This document shows positions 19,201 to 26,016 of a stretch of DNA of 29,825 bases, piece by piece. Source of the stretch: Acanthaster planci (lineage: Eukaryota; Echinodermata; Asteroidea; Valvatida; Acanthasteridae); assembly GCF_001949145.1 (NCBI RefSeq), contig NW_019091465.1, positions 756,516-786,340 of the forward strand, written 5' to 3'. Position 1 is the first letter of the stretch; each line of letters starts with the position of its first letter. Below the pieces are notes generated by a model that was given only the letters and a program-made list of their open reading frames with translations, was not told the DNA's origin and ran no database searches. Position numbers and translations under genes: made by a program.

Positions 19201-20709
19201 AGGTTGTCTGGGCAAAGTCAATGCTGAGCACGAAGCCTAGTGGAGTGGGATCTGGGGCCCACTTTAAGGGCCCAGAACTTCAGGGATTGTAGATGCTTTG
19301 TGGAGCGATTTGAGGCCATTTCTAACCGCTTTACTCAAGTTTTTGTGAACAAAAGCTTTTTCCAGATTTATTCTATTCGTAAATAAATTTTTTAATTTAA
19401 GATTTTGTTGTTTCAGTTGAAGACATTTTGTTTTTGACTTCAATTTTTTTCCATTTCATGGACAAAGAGATTAAGTACGAACTCCCTAGTCCCATTTTAA
19501 TTTCCCAGATTACTTTTATTAACGTCAAAAAGAAACTGATTAGTGCATCATTTGCCGTGTGTGGATATTGTGACCGTCAGTCACATGCACATTATTTCAA
19601 GTTTGTAGACATTTGTGATCTCTTATGAGCGTGAAATCAAATGTAGGCTTCAGTTTTCATTCAGTAGCAAAAAGGGGGGGGGGTAAATGATATATATCCT
19701 AGCTTAAAATTGGATGGGGGGCACTTGGAGGAGGGCGACATTTCCCTTGATAATCCATACCCATGGGCATGTGATGCATGTTGCACTGGACTAGGCTAGC
19801 AGCTGACTTCTGCTTAGCACATGGGCTGACCAGTGTGCTTTCTGCTTTTTTGATACAAGTGGTTCTGCGTATAAATTGCGCCCTCTGTTGCGGTGTTGAC
19901 AGAGAGTGTCTGAAATAGAAGGCCAAGCCGACCACGTGTCATTGGGATACTTTCACCGTTACTGATTCTGTTGTTTTCTGTGTGTCTCCGTGAAGGCTGG
20001 GGGAGGTCACTCTGAGGGATTTCAAGCAGATATTTGACAGGGAAGGCAACTTCCGATATCACTTCAAAGCGCTGGATCCGGAATTTGGCACCATCAAGGA
20101 AGAGGTAAGTGTCCCCCCCCCCAAATAAAAATTAGAAAGTCACCCAGATTTTCCATTTGTGTGTGTTTTTAAAAACTGATCCGAATACCTCCGCCAGTTC
20201 AGCCTAAAGTTTGAATTTTAGCATAGTGGATTTTACAGATTAGTTTCTTCATAAATTCCATGTAGTTTTTACTCTTTTGACATTTAAGAAAAGCTACCCA
20301 AATAAAAGAATCTGTTCAATTTGAAACTACTTTTTAATTACGGATTTTTAGTCATTCATTTTCTGAGGATCAAAGAGAACTTACATGCATTATCTTCTGG
20401 GCAACAGAAGTTGATCTTAACTCAGAAAACTGTTGACATCTGATATATTCACTTTGATATTTCACCTACAAAACATTTTTTTCTAGAAGAGGCTAAAACT
20501 GTCTGCAAAATGTGGATCAATACTTTGACTTTTATGCTGCTTCATGAAATGATTTTATTTTCTACAAGCCTGATGAACATTGCCCACTTCAGGAAATTTT
20601 AGTTTCATTCGTGGAATTTCATTCTGCATTTCAGGTTGTGGACGACGACGCCATTCTCCCCGGCTGGGAAGGGAAGATCGTAGGTTGGGTGGAGCAAGAT
20701 AATGGCTAG
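1101..20709 (+). CDS. DIXDC1: Dixin (DIXDC1/Ccd1) ortholog, multi-exon, 5' partial
   Basis: Sixteen exons (1101-1226, 2057-2312, 5784-5950, 8167-8306, 9136-9228, 9903-10007, 11229-11333, 13047-13193, 13718-13825, 14213-14305, 15066-15167, 15562-15630, 16514-16601, 19033-19150, 19996-20104, 20635-20709) join into one frame of 632 residues plus stop, all with GT-AG introns and matching phases. Counting from the first full codon: residues 1-60 are the C-terminal half of a CH domain ([20 protein letters not shown]); 61-205 a basic and Ser/Pro-rich linker; about 205-450 coiled coil; 447-503 the conserved [20 protein letters not shown] segment; 553-629 a complete DIX domain. CH plus coiled coil plus C-terminal DIX is the Dixin architecture; Axin and Dishevelled lack the CH domain. 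In vertebrates Dixin is a cytoplasmic scaffold that polymerises through DIX with Dishevelled and Axin, promotes Wnt/beta-catenin and JNK signalling, and binds actin. The start codon and CH N-terminus lie left of the window. Family assignment is near certain; the inclusion of every exon in one transcript is inferred. Confidence 0.95.
1257..1674. repeat. 418-bp TTAACCCTAA-ended repeat block
   Basis: It starts TTAACCCTAA (after AT) and ends TTAGGGTTAA. Inside are at least five degenerate units of about 50-60 bases around CTCACAAAATCCAACAG (near 1286, 1353, 1450, 1535 and 1620), with one inverted copy (CCGTTGGAGTTTGAG). It fills the left half of the intron between exons A and B. It is non-coding. 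Confidence 0.55.
2057..2312 (+). CDS. DIXDC1: Dixin exon B: end of CH domain and Ala-rich segment
   Basis: Acceptor ctaacag, donor AAAG/gtgagg. G from exon A plus AT completes Asp of [20 protein letters not shown], the last helix of the CH domain. There follow KPSSVKQ, a Ser/Thr-rich patch, an Ala-rich stretch ([19 protein letters not shown]) and RRYREQ. The Ala-rich block followed by RYR occurs at the same place in vertebrate Dixin. The exon ends with two bases of a codon. Confidence 0.93.
2844..3448. other. assembly gap (605 N)
   Basis: A run of 605 N in the intron after exon B. No exon is needed here to keep the frame, because exon B joins to 4668 or 5784 in phase. A small exon hidden in the gap cannot be excluded. 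Confidence 0.99.
3868..4117. mobile_element. 250-bp MITE with 26-bp inverted ends
   Basis: The left end GGGCCCAATTTCACGGCGCT (continuing GCTTAC) is matched on the opposite strand at 4092-4117 with one difference. The interior is rich in CGCTTA/TAAGC and AGCGCAGAAT-type words and codes for nothing credible. I see no clear target-site duplication, so the superfamily is open. It looks like a non-autonomous DNA transposon of a type common in marine invertebrate genomes. Confidence 0.8.
4668..4748 (+). CDS. DIXDC1: Probable 81-nt cassette exon of Dixin
   Basis: A strong pyrimidine tract and tgtcatcag precede it; GAG/gtacat follows. It starts with one base and ends with two, exactly the phase of the exon B to exon C junction, so it adds 27 residues without shifting frame ([20 protein letters not shown] and flanks). 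It carries no stop, and its base composition is more exon-like than its surroundings. RNST after RYREQ recalls the RNSS that follows RYR in vertebrate Dixin. Inclusion may be constitutive or alternative; this is inferred from sequence only. Confidence 0.62.
4749..5783. other. Intron before exon C
   Basis: It contains the half-palindrome at 4902 and otherwise AT-rich sequence with TACCGGTACATGTA at about 5615. No exon seen. Confidence 0.65.
4902..4966. repeat. Half-palindrome of the TTAACCCTAA family
   Basis: TTAACCCTAACCATCC followed by AAATCCTTCAAAATCC and, inverted, GGATTTTGGAGGATGG. The left terminus is intact; the expected TTAGGGTTAA right terminus is missing, so it is a truncated relative of the 59-bp element at 16380. 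Confidence 0.5.
5784..5950 (+). CDS. DIXDC1: Dixin exon C: Ser/Pro-rich linker
   Basis: Acceptor ccttacacag, donor CAAG/gtgaga. It begins with C, completing AG/C = Ser, and reads [16 protein letters not shown], then a run of SSPSPTPSN and [13 protein letters not shown], and ends SDSDQ. It is disordered in character, with several SP/TP sites fitting proline-directed phosphorylation, a property of this linker in the family. It ends with one base. Confidence 0.9.
5951..8166. other. Long intron C-D, no feature but the TG repeat
   Basis: A 2.2-kb intron. Open frames reach 92 codons but lack splice borders and exon-like composition. An alternative promoter for the CH-less isoform known from vertebrates could lie here or in the preceding introns; nothing in the sequence shows it. 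Confidence 0.6.
8116..8157 (+). repeat. (TTTG)n/(TG)n simple repeat before exon D
   Basis: Mixed TTTG and TG units directly upstream of the exon D acceptor. As T/G-rich sequence it also serves as part of the pyrimidine tract. Length polymorphism is likely. Confidence 0.9.
8167..8306 (+). CDS. DIXDC1: Dixin exon D: start of coiled coil
   Basis: Acceptor cccttgcag, donor TTG/gtaaga. G from exon C plus GC gives Gly; then [15 protein letters not shown], an Arg/Ser patch with basophilic-kinase-like RRSS, and the helix [20 protein letters not shown]. It ends on a codon border (phase 0), the first of nine consecutive phase-0 borders. Confidence 0.93.
8808..9054. mobile_element. MITE copy 1 of the ATGGGT-end family
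   Basis: Left end ATCATGCTATAAATTAGGGG and right end ACCCCGAATTTAAAGAATGG are imperfect inverted repeats. The interior (TTTGAAATCAATTTTAGTGA, CAGATGTAACTGGGACACAA) matches the opposite strand at 25260-25500 at roughly 80-85% by eye. It is a non-autonomous repeat in the intron between exons D and E. Exact ends are approximate. Confidence 0.7.
9136..9228 (+). CDS. DIXDC1: Dixin exon E: acidic spacer in the coiled coil
   Basis: Acceptor tttcccag, donor GTG/gtgagt; phase 0 at both ends, 31 codons. It reads [20 protein letters not shown] and ends NAKEQV. The acidic cluster interrupts the helical heptads, at the same place as the acidic loop that follows the first helix in vertebrate Dixin. Confidence 0.93.
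9278..9466. mobile_element. TTAA-flanked 189-bp MITE, piggyBac-like
   Basis: TTAACGCCTTCACGGCG at the left is mirrored by TTAACCCCTTCACTACG on the other strand at the right, with TTAA at both borders. TTAA target duplication is the signature of the piggyBac superfamily. The interior is non-coding. It inserted about 50 bases after exon E. Confidence 0.62.
9903..10007 (+). CDS. DIXDC1: Dixin exon F: coiled coil, 35 residues
   Basis: Acceptor tgccgcaag, donor AAG/gtgaga; phase 0 to 0. It reads [20 protein letters not shown] and ends [13 protein letters not shown], matching the conserved KQEARNLQG segment of Dixin. Its 35 residues equal five heptads. Confidence 0.95.
10008..11228. other. Intron F-G
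   Basis: Besides the inverted repeat at 10919, the stretch 10430-10620 contains repeated TTTCGTAAAA(A)TGGCT and GTAAG-type words, perhaps an old repeat. No exon seen. Confidence 0.6.
10919..11185. repeat. Inverted-repeat element just upstream of exon G
   Basis: GGAACCAATTTCATGTACAT at the left and GTGACATGAAATTGGTCCGG at the right are imperfect inverted copies enclosing about 230 A-rich bases. It may be a small MITE; the ATTTCAT ends resemble those of the element at 3868 only weakly. The right end lies about 40 bases from the exon G acceptor. Confidence 0.45.
11229..11333 (+). CDS. DIXDC1: Dixin exon G: coiled coil, 35 residues
   Basis: Acceptor cccccgacag, donor AAG/gtaacg; phase 0 to 0. 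It reads [20 protein letters not shown] and ends NQDAEK. The LQ-RL--QD---LQMK-ELLR pattern is diagnostic of Dixin. It has 35 residues, again five heptads. Confidence 0.95.
11885..11954 (-). repeat. tRNA-Leu/Ser-like SINE head or tRNA pseudogene
   Basis: On the minus strand, TGGCGGAGTGGTTAAGAC fits the A box/D arm of class II tRNAs, CTGC/GCAG brackets an anticodon-like loop, and GGTCCGAGTCCC fits the B box. The T stem pairs poorly and the acceptor stem does not close, so a working tRNA is unlikely. It is best read as the RNA polymerase III promoter head of a tRNA-derived SINE. Confidence 0.6.
12038..12215. repeat. 178-bp near-palindrome (long hairpin MITE)
   Basis: Arms 12038-12117 and 12134-12215 pair almost throughout, with about 16 bases between them. 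Matching words include CACCAAGAGTTTGCAA with TTGCAAACTCTTGGTG, TTGGCCAATC with GATTGGCCAA, and ATACGG with CCGTAT at the outer edge. There is no coding capacity. Its RNA would fold into a long stem. Confidence 0.8.
12597..12659 (+). repeat. C-rich low-complexity tract
   Basis: Two uninterrupted runs of at least 11 C within GCACCCC-type units. It is intronic, between exons G and H, and prone to sequencing and length errors. Confidence 0.9.
12886..12944. repeat. Dispersed repeat, copy 1 (GGCTGYGGCTAGGAG)
   Basis: GGCTGTGGCTAGGAG, then TATGGGGAGTGGTTTCAGCC and GTTAGCCAAT, are shared in the same order and spacing with 21268-21329. It is non-coding and family-level identity is unknown. Confidence 0.6.
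13047..13193 (+). CDS. DIXDC1: Dixin exon H: coiled coil, 49 residues
   Basis: Acceptor cacttgcag, donor AAG/gtcggt; phase 0 to 0. It reads [20 protein letters not shown], then [20 protein letters not shown] and QLQELNSFK. The heptad pattern is continuous and Gln-rich; 49 residues equal seven heptads. It corresponds to the ELGQKDRLLQQHQ region of the vertebrate protein. Confidence 0.95.
13194..13717. other. Intron H-I, no feature
   Basis: AT-rich, with a short G run at 13495-13503. Nothing else seen. Confidence 0.7.
13718..13825 (+). CDS. DIXDC1: Dixin exon I: coiled coil
   Basis: Acceptor gattaaacag, donor GAG/gtgggt; phase 0 to 0, 36 codons. It reads [20 protein letters not shown], then [16 protein letters not shown]. 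It is helical with a short NSGD break. Confidence 0.93.
14213..14305 (+). CDS. DIXDC1: Dixin exon J: end of coiled coil
   Basis: Acceptor ccacctgcag, donor GAG/gtgaga; phase 0 to 0, 31 codons. It reads [20 protein letters not shown] and ends STLLPFKE. It is the last clearly helical exon; the Ser/Thr-Leu-Leu-Pro segment recalls the NGFLLP stretch of vertebrate Dixin. Confidence 0.92.
14871..15022. repeat. Possible small inverted-repeat element
   Basis: TCACTTAGCTACGGCT (from about 14906) pairs with AGCCGTAGCCATAGTGA at 15000-15016, and GGCTGCATGACTA at the left edge weakly mirrors the right edge (GAGTCAGCC). It is probably a degraded MITE lying 40 bases before exon K. Confidence 0.35.
15066..15167 (+). 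CDS. DIXDC1: Dixin exon K: conserved pre-DIX segment
   Basis: Acceptor gatcccacag, donor CAG/gtactg; phase 0 to 0, 34 codons. It reads [20 protein letters not shown], then [14 protein letters not shown], almost superposable on the RDALRSLR..F.GHDPQHH..DSLEQ segment of vertebrate Dixin. This is the best evidence outside CH and DIX that the gene is DIXDC1. Confidence 0.97.
15562..15630 (+). CDS. DIXDC1: Dixin exon L (69 nt)
   Basis: Acceptor tttgcttgcag, donor ACA/gtaagt; phase 0 to 0, 23 codons. It reads [20 protein letters not shown], then SDT. GI--LM--L follows the LEQ of exon K as in the family. It is the smallest certain exon and could be skipped without frameshift. Confidence 0.93.
15631..16513. 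other. Intron L-M
   Basis: It holds the 59-bp palindrome at 16380. An open frame of 106 codons at 15907-16227 has no splice borders that fit the phase and no recognisable content. Confidence 0.65.
16380..16438. repeat. 59-bp TTAACCCTAA...TTAGGGTTAA palindrome
   Basis: The left half TTAACCCTAACACTCCTCAG pairs with CTGAG-like GATTGAGGAGGGTTAGGGTT plus AA across a short CTCCAACAGGTGA centre. TTAA at both ends suggests a minimal TTAA-targeting element. Related ends occur at 1257/1674 and 4902. Confidence 0.65.
16514..16601 (+). CDS. DIXDC1: Dixin exon M: Ser-rich linker before DIX
   Basis: Acceptor cgcattttag, donor AACT/gtgagt; phase 0 to 1. It reads [20 protein letters not shown], then HRSSHQHSN. 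It is poorly conserved and Ser/His-rich, as expected of the linker between coiled coil and DIX. Its T joins AC of exon N to give Tyr. Confidence 0.88.
17041..17632. mobile_element. 592-bp piggyBac-like MITE, copy 1 (with gap)
   Basis: The ends TTAACCACTTCCTGCC and, on the other strand, TTAACCACTTCATGCC differ at one base and include TTAA. A second copy starts at 29337. The interior has no transposase; short frames shared by both copies (for example CCVAHRCGG) are by-products of base identity. It sits in the 2.4-kb intron between exons M and N. Confidence 0.8.
17113..17224. other. assembly gap (112 N) inside the MITE
   Basis: A run of 112 N. The homologous stretch in the second copy (29409-29524) is 116 bases, so the gap very probably holds ordinary MITE sequence and no exon. 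Confidence 0.97.
17990..18260 (+). mobile_element. tRNA-derived SINE with duplicated tail
   Basis: AGTCGAGCGGTTACGGC (17994-18010) fits an A box and GGGTTCGAATCACG (18037-18050) a B box, in correct order and spacing for an internal RNA polymerase III promoter. The T stem is degenerate, so it is not a tRNA gene. A tail follows with two copies of a 99-base unit (18073-18259). Confidence 0.65.
18073..18259 (+). repeat. 99-bp tandem duplication
   Basis: AAAGCCCGACTGCTATTGGA, CCTAATTTCACA and GGTTGGTTGAGCATCTAGA recur 99 bases apart with a few differences. The duplication is the 3' part of the SINE-like element. Confidence 0.9.
18261..19032. other. Rest of intron M-N, no feature
   Basis: Intronic sequence between the SINE tail and the DIX-domain exon. 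I see no repeat end, exon or RNA gene in it. Confidence 0.6.
19033..19150 (+). CDS. DIXDC1: Dixin exon N: start of DIX domain
   Basis: Acceptor cacctttcag, donor AAAG/gtgagc. After a Ser-rich lead ([11 protein letters not shown]) it reads [20 protein letters not shown], the first beta strands of the DIX ubiquitin-like fold; KVLYFT is the Dixin version. It ends with two bases, giving Arg with exon O. Confidence 0.97.
19151..19995. other. Intron N-O, no feature
   Basis: AT-rich with a nine-base G run at 19674-19682. It splits the DIX domain after IPK(R). Nothing else seen. Confidence 0.7.
19996..20104 (+). CDS. DIXDC1: Dixin exon O: core of DIX domain
   Basis: Acceptor tctccgtgaag, donor GAG/gtaagt. 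It reads [20 protein letters not shown], then [16 protein letters not shown]. The helix TLRDFK and the turn before KEE are the head and tail surfaces by which DIX domains polymerise in Dishevelled and Axin; the GxIKEE residues are kept, so polymerisation competence is expected. Confidence 0.98.
20105..20634. other. Intron O-P, no feature
   Basis: Begins with a run of C, then AT-rich. It splits the DIX domain after KEE. Nothing else seen. Confidence 0.7.
20635..20709 (+). CDS. DIXDC1: Dixin exon P: end of DIX domain and stop
   Basis: Acceptor tgcatttcag. It reads [20 protein letters not shown], then QDNG and [14 protein letters not shown] is the conserved last strand of Dixin DIX. Only about three residues follow the domain, as usual for the family, so the C-terminus is complete. 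Confidence 0.98.
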   Translation, partial: VVDDDAILPGWEGKIVGWVEQDNG

Positions 20710-21267
20710 ATCCACTGGGAGGATGCACACAGGAAAGAACAGCTTCTCTGTCAGGTGCTAATTCTCAGTATCCCGCGTGTGTGTTTGTATTTTAGCAGTT
20801 TTTGTGTCGTTGAAAATGTTGGAGACACCTGTTGGTGTGTTGAAGCTGACATGGCGTGCATTGAGGAGAAGAGGCTTGAAAAATGTGCCTTTTGCTCAGA
20901 AAGAGCAGGTTCTGAATATTAAATGTGGCCCAAATTTGCAGGATTCTGCTGTGGAAGTGCAGAAATCCACCCAAAGGTTGCTACAGTGTGCTTGCTCTGA
21001 AAATGCAAAGAACGTCACTTCTTTGAAATGTGGTAAAATGCACAAACTTCCAAAAGAGATAAAAACTGAAAGTTCTTGCTGTTTAAATGCCAGCTGAAGA
21101 CGGTCGCACAAGTAGACATGCTTGCCATACGCAGCGTGCAGAGTCACAAAATCAGACCTCTCTAGGGGCTCATTCTCAGGGTCTGGCACCCTGACTCTAT
21201 GATACAGGAGCATTTAGAGAACTCTCCTGATTCTAGAAGTTACATGTGTGTAAGCTGCATTTGAATC

Positions 21268-21329
21268 CACTGGCTGCGGCTAGGAGCTACACACACTTCT
21301 ATGGAAAGTGGTTGCAGCCGCTAGCCAAT
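21268..21329. repeat. Dispersed repeat, copy 2 (GGCTGYGGCTAGGAG)
   Basis: GGCTGCGGCTAGGAG, TATGGAAAGTGGTTGCAGCC and GCTAGCCAAT match 12886-12944 in order. It lies about 560 bases after the Dixin stop, probably in the 3' UTR. Confidence 0.6.
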
Positions 21330-23867
21330 ATAACCTTCCTTCTGGTACAGATGGTTGTTCAAACCACAAGCCGTAACTTTCAAGACTCTTCAGTCTTTCC
21401 AGTCCAATACATTTTGCTGGGGAGGGGGGAAAGTTGGCTGTAAATTTTAAATTCGATCAGACATTGGGCTTTGTTATGGGCAAAGTTCAGGCCCTGACAT
21501 GCATCAGCCCACGTAGAGTTTGGAGGGTGATTCCGATCTTCAAAGTGTTCATAAAATTAGTGTCCGAGTGATTTTTAAGACATCATTGGGTAAACTCCTG
21601 AAGGCTTGGCACAAAAGAAAGCACAGCAACTATCTCAGAGAAAATGCCTGAGGGGGGGATTTAAGACCTCCCGTAGCTCAAGAAAACAAACCAGCGTGTC
21701 TCGTCATTGGCTGTTTGTTTGATTGCTTTTCTTGACAAAATGACAGCCGTTTATTTACATTCCATCCTCAAAAAACCAAATGCTCCTGTATTAATACTGA
21801 GACTTGTACATATTGTGAATCTTACAAGAAACTTTATCACTCTGAAGAAAAAACATATACGGCTTTATATTTCATCCGAAGGCTGAGTGTGAATACTTTT
21901 TCTCTCTGAATGTTTCCAAAAGTATTTCTGTGTTTGCCGTTGAGAAAAACAAAATGACACCGACAGTGCAACTTGTTTTAATCTTTATATTTATCTGAAG
22001 ATGTTGACAGTTTTAATGGTATCTTTAAAAATGCATTGTACGCAAGTAGTCTGCGTGTTTACGCATGGTTTGTTGTGCACGATCTTTAAATATGAGGGAC
22101 GAGTTTCAAACCTTTACTTGCGAGTACTTGACGACAAAAAGTATTCAAATATTTTAACCGATGAGGGGGTGCTTCTGCTCCAGGCGGACAGTGCGAATTA
22201 CTGTCATCTTAAACCCTACTCCCATAAGAGGCAGGCATGGACAAAACGTATTCGCCAGTGATGATTAGATACGGTCTTTGATATTTTCCCAACTGTTTTA
22301 AAATGTTTGCCAGAAGTAATGTATCGTTCTAAAACATTTAATAGCTCGATCTAGACTCGGGGCTTAGAGGCCGCAGTTGTCATAATGGCAAATTTGGCAA
22401 TGACATACCAAATAAGAACGACCCTCGTCCCCAAAAAAGTGTTACTTGAACACTATTCCCATTCACTGTAGAGGGCTGCATGGAAGCATTGAACTCTCAC
22501 AAAAGGTAGCCAGAGTCTCCTAAAATGCAGTCCAAATTTCCTACGATGAAATGTGGACTTGCACCAAGTAGCAAACACAAAAGCCAATACAAATTGTCTT
22601 CAGTACTCTTTTCTTGAAACCAAAGCGTTGTTTAAAACAAAGGTACTACTTTCTGAAAGCAGATGGAATCATTATTAAAGAAATGCCGAAGGCCGTCCCA
22701 AAATGGGCAGAATCACTGAAATGGTTACAATACGGGAAAACATGCACAAGAAAGTGTATTGCTGAAATACATATTCACACTTCTAAAAGTGACTGATGTG
22801 AAAAAATTGTTGGAATATGGATTTCGTATACAAAGTACTAGGGGTCCTATTGTTCACGTACAGCCAATTGGTCACTCAAGGCAACATTTGGCATTAATTT
22901 ATGGTATTTCTTAAAGATGTTACTTTCGAAACTGTTTTAAAAAACCACCGAAGGACAGACGCCTGAATGGCAGGAGATGTGACTTAAAACAAACCTGAAC
23001 AAATCAGACCAGATCTTCAGTTTTTTTGAAGCCAGTGAACAGGGGCATAGTGAAGGCATTCTCTTCGGAAGGAAGGTGTGCCAGAATCAAGTTGCAGACT
23101 TGTTCACCAACTGTGTGTCTCGTAAAATTCACAAAGTGCGGAAAATGGAAATCCGTGGTACACTACATGTACATTTAATGTTTATGCACCAATTCTGGAT
23201 TCATTTACCGACCGGAGCTCCATTTGCCGACTGGAATTAATTATTGGGGGCCACACCCCTCTGGTCGCTACGCCCCTGCTAGTAAATTTTGTGATCCCTA
23301 CTTTCTTTCGCCCAATTCTGGATCCGCCCGTCCTACCCCCACAACCAAACTCACGTCCACCATATTTATAATAGTAATGTCATTATTAAACTTGCTGTGT
23401 ACAAACCATTCATCAGTTGGACATAACGTGTGCCAGTGTGTGAGGTATTTATTTCGTAGTGTTATTTAATCCAGAAAGTACTCCTTTTGTCACATTTTTG
23501 TACAAATGTGAACGACTCAAACGCAGAACAAATAAATGGTGCACAATACACCAGCACAAAGGAAAGTTTATTCTGTCTTTGGACCGCAAGACCCAATATA
23601 TTTCATTCTGTTGTGTACTGTAGGATTAATGTTTTTTTCTCTTATTTTGCGCCACAAATAATAGTACAATATGCAAATACCATGCTAAATACAAAAATAC
23701 ACGGGCAAGCTGAAAGTCCTTTGCATTTTTTAATTAAGGAAACAAAACTTGTAACTACTTCAAAGGAAAGGCACTCAATTCACATGTACATGATAAGAAT
23801 ACACATTTTGTTTGCTAAAAAGTGATACACAATGGATATAGGAATAATATTGTTGAAAGTCACACAC

Positions 23868-23883
23868 AATAAATAACAATAAA
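23868..23883 (+). terminator. Candidate polyadenylation signals of Dixin
   Basis: Two AATAAA hexamers (23868-23873 and 23878-23883) lie about 3.2 kb after the stop. Another stands at 23531-23536, and weaker ATTAAA at 20918. Which is used cannot be told from sequence. Confidence 0.3.
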
Positions 23884-23965
23884 CATTGAATTTAAGTAGT
23901 GATAGGAATGATTTATCTATACATGTATGTAAAAAAATGTAGTTGAACCCACGAGGGCACTTTTT

Positions 23966-24442
23966 TTACAAATAACAGGAGGGAAAAAGTAGTGTCCCAA
24001 GTCTTCGTTTTCTACTGATGATTAAAGCCTGTGACAACTGTTTCCAGTTCAGGGTAGATAGTTTCCAGTTCAGGGTGGATAGTTTCCTGTTCGGGATAGA
24101 TAGTTTCCAGTTGGGGTATTTCTTTCTCAAAAAGCCCCAAATTGTGGGCCTATTTTCATAGAGGCGGGCGGCTACATTTAGAGCTGAGCGCATAGTTTTA
24201 CTGCTGTTGTGGGGGTATCTTTCGGGGAAAGGCAAATTAAAAAACATTTCATGGCTAACCCCCATAAAATTGAAACGAAAGGTGACCTTCTGGCCATAAT
24301 CTTGAATCTTGACGGAGCTCAACGTCTTCCCGAGAGTTAACAGGCGGCGCTGTTTCGGTCCAATGTTTTTGCACTGTTTCCTATGGGCGCGTATTTGGTG
24401 TAGTGCAACTATAAGATTAGAAAACACAAAGACTTGACACAC
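23966..24442 (-). other. Doubtful 158-codon open frame with 7-residue repeats
   Basis: The frame runs from ATG to stop with no recognised domain. Its C-terminal part contains four copies of a 7-residue unit (NWKLSTL type) made by the 21-base tandem repeat. The N-terminal part (IRAHRKQCKNIGPKQRRLL) is basic. No splice sites, no family resemblance and AT-rich composition all argue against a gene, but it is the longest uninterrupted frame between the two genes. Confidence 0.15.
24041..24121. repeat. 21-bp tandem repeat, about 3.9 copies
   Basis: The unit TTTCCAGTTCAGGGTAGATA plus G is repeated at 24041, 24062, 24083 and 24104 with increasing divergence. Its period is a multiple of three, so it stays open as a 7-residue repeat. 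Confidence 0.9.
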
Positions 24443-25259
24443 AACTTTTCCCTCTTGTAATTTGTAACTGCCCTTTCATCCTTTCAAACTTTGTTCACTG
24501 CAAAAATATTTTGTGACCCTCCTCGGGCTTTCCCCCTTACCCCCTAGAGTGCATGAACAAAATACTGATGTTGAAGGTTTGGACGCTTAAAACCTCCACT
24601 GTATCACCTCAAATATATCTGCAAAATTTGAACACTTAGAGTAGCATTGAGGCTGGCTCATACATGTACTTCAGGCAAATGCGAAAGTGAAACAAATTCA
24701 ACGTCACCAAAACTTTGCAGTGACGTTTTGCTCAAGTTGAAATGTGTTAACTTTTATGAATCCGCAACGCAAATATTTCATCAGATGCCAAAGATTCGCA
24801 TTCGTGTTTGTTTTCGCCCGGTTTGAACCGGCCCTTATGCTATGACAGAATCATCTTTCGGTCACGCTGCACTGAATCCCCCGAGACAAAACTGACTGTG
24901 TTGTTGGAAATATTGATGCTCGCAACAAACGTTCTCATAATAACAGTGTTGTCCTGACGGTCAAAACGACACAGGAGAGATGAGGTCAGTCATTATTTAG
25001 TCCATAGCTGATGAGAGCTTTTCAGTCATGGCTACGGCTGTTTTCCATGGTGTGCCAATGGCAACCACCAAAGTCACAGCCACAAGACATCTGGTTTGGA
25101 CATCCTTTAAGAGACTCCACATTGCTAAAGAGATTATCCAAAGGAGCTTGTCCTGTCCTGTGACATGCCAATGTCAGATGCACACACATGCTTGAATACT
25201 GAAGCTGGAAGGTAAAAATGCCTTCAAACTGGAGAAAGGGGGAAACTGATACACTCTAC

Positions 25260-25500
25260 ATGGGTAATTCCAGAAATGAGGGGTCCAACAGTGTGACATT
25301 TTTGTGTCCCTGTTACATCTGACCTTTGTTATTTGACATGGAAATATCACTGGAATTGATTTCAAACTATTACTATTTATTTGGCAGGCACTCTGCACTA
25401 ATCCAACACTCTTGGAAATAGGAAAATTACAAAATCAAATGTCAGATGTGACAGGGTCACACGAAAAAAAAATGGACCCCTGATTTCTGGAAGTACCCAT
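25260..25500. mobile_element. MITE copy 3 of the ATGGGT-end family (241 bp)
   Basis: ATGGGTAATTCCAGAAATGA at the left is mirrored by TCTGGAAGTACCCAT at the right, and GGGGTCCA by TGGACCCC. Subterminal GTGACA...CATCTGAC words are inverted too, giving long terminal repeats of roughly 70-80 bases. It is the best preserved of three copies; the others are at 8808 and 11703. Confidence 0.78.
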
Positions 25501-26010
25501 ATACAACATGCAAACAAACAGCATTGTCTTCACAGTGGAGCAAAGATTCTTTCACAACTCAAATTAAGTTTACACTGATTTGCAAACACACAGAAAAGTT
25601 GCTTAAAATTTGTCAGCCTCTCTACTGACGCAAACTTTGGCAGCAGCGCACGCCAAACAGCAACACACACAGCGGCCGATTCCAAAGCGACAGTTAACAC
25701 AACATGTACATGCATTCCATGAATTGGTCAACTGTAAAGGACTTCAGATAATCTGCTCTTTTCAAGGAAATTCTTTCGAAGGACAATGCACCTTAACATT
25801 TGATGGGCCGGGGGTACATTCATGTCCGTTTTTGCTCACAGCATGCCGTAGCCCTACTTTTACCTTTCTCCAACTTTCCAATCCACTTGGACAAGATGAT
25901 TTCAGCTTCTTCATAGAAGACACACGCTAACATCCAATATAAACACGTTCAGCTTGTTAAAATTTGTGATCCATTTTGGCATGGTTAACATCTGAAGCAA
26001 GGAGATATTT

Positions 26011-26016
26011 TTTATT
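26011..26016 (-). terminator. Candidate polyadenylation signal of the minus-strand gene
   Basis: AATAAA on the minus strand about 250 bases after the stop at 26263, in a T/A-rich setting. The distance is ordinary for a 3' UTR. Confidence 0.5.

Noticed and set aside
20777-21213. Overlapping 105- and 106-codon frames on both strands just after the Dixin stop
   Set aside because: They lie in the probable 3' UTR, mirror each other and show no recognisable composition or motif.
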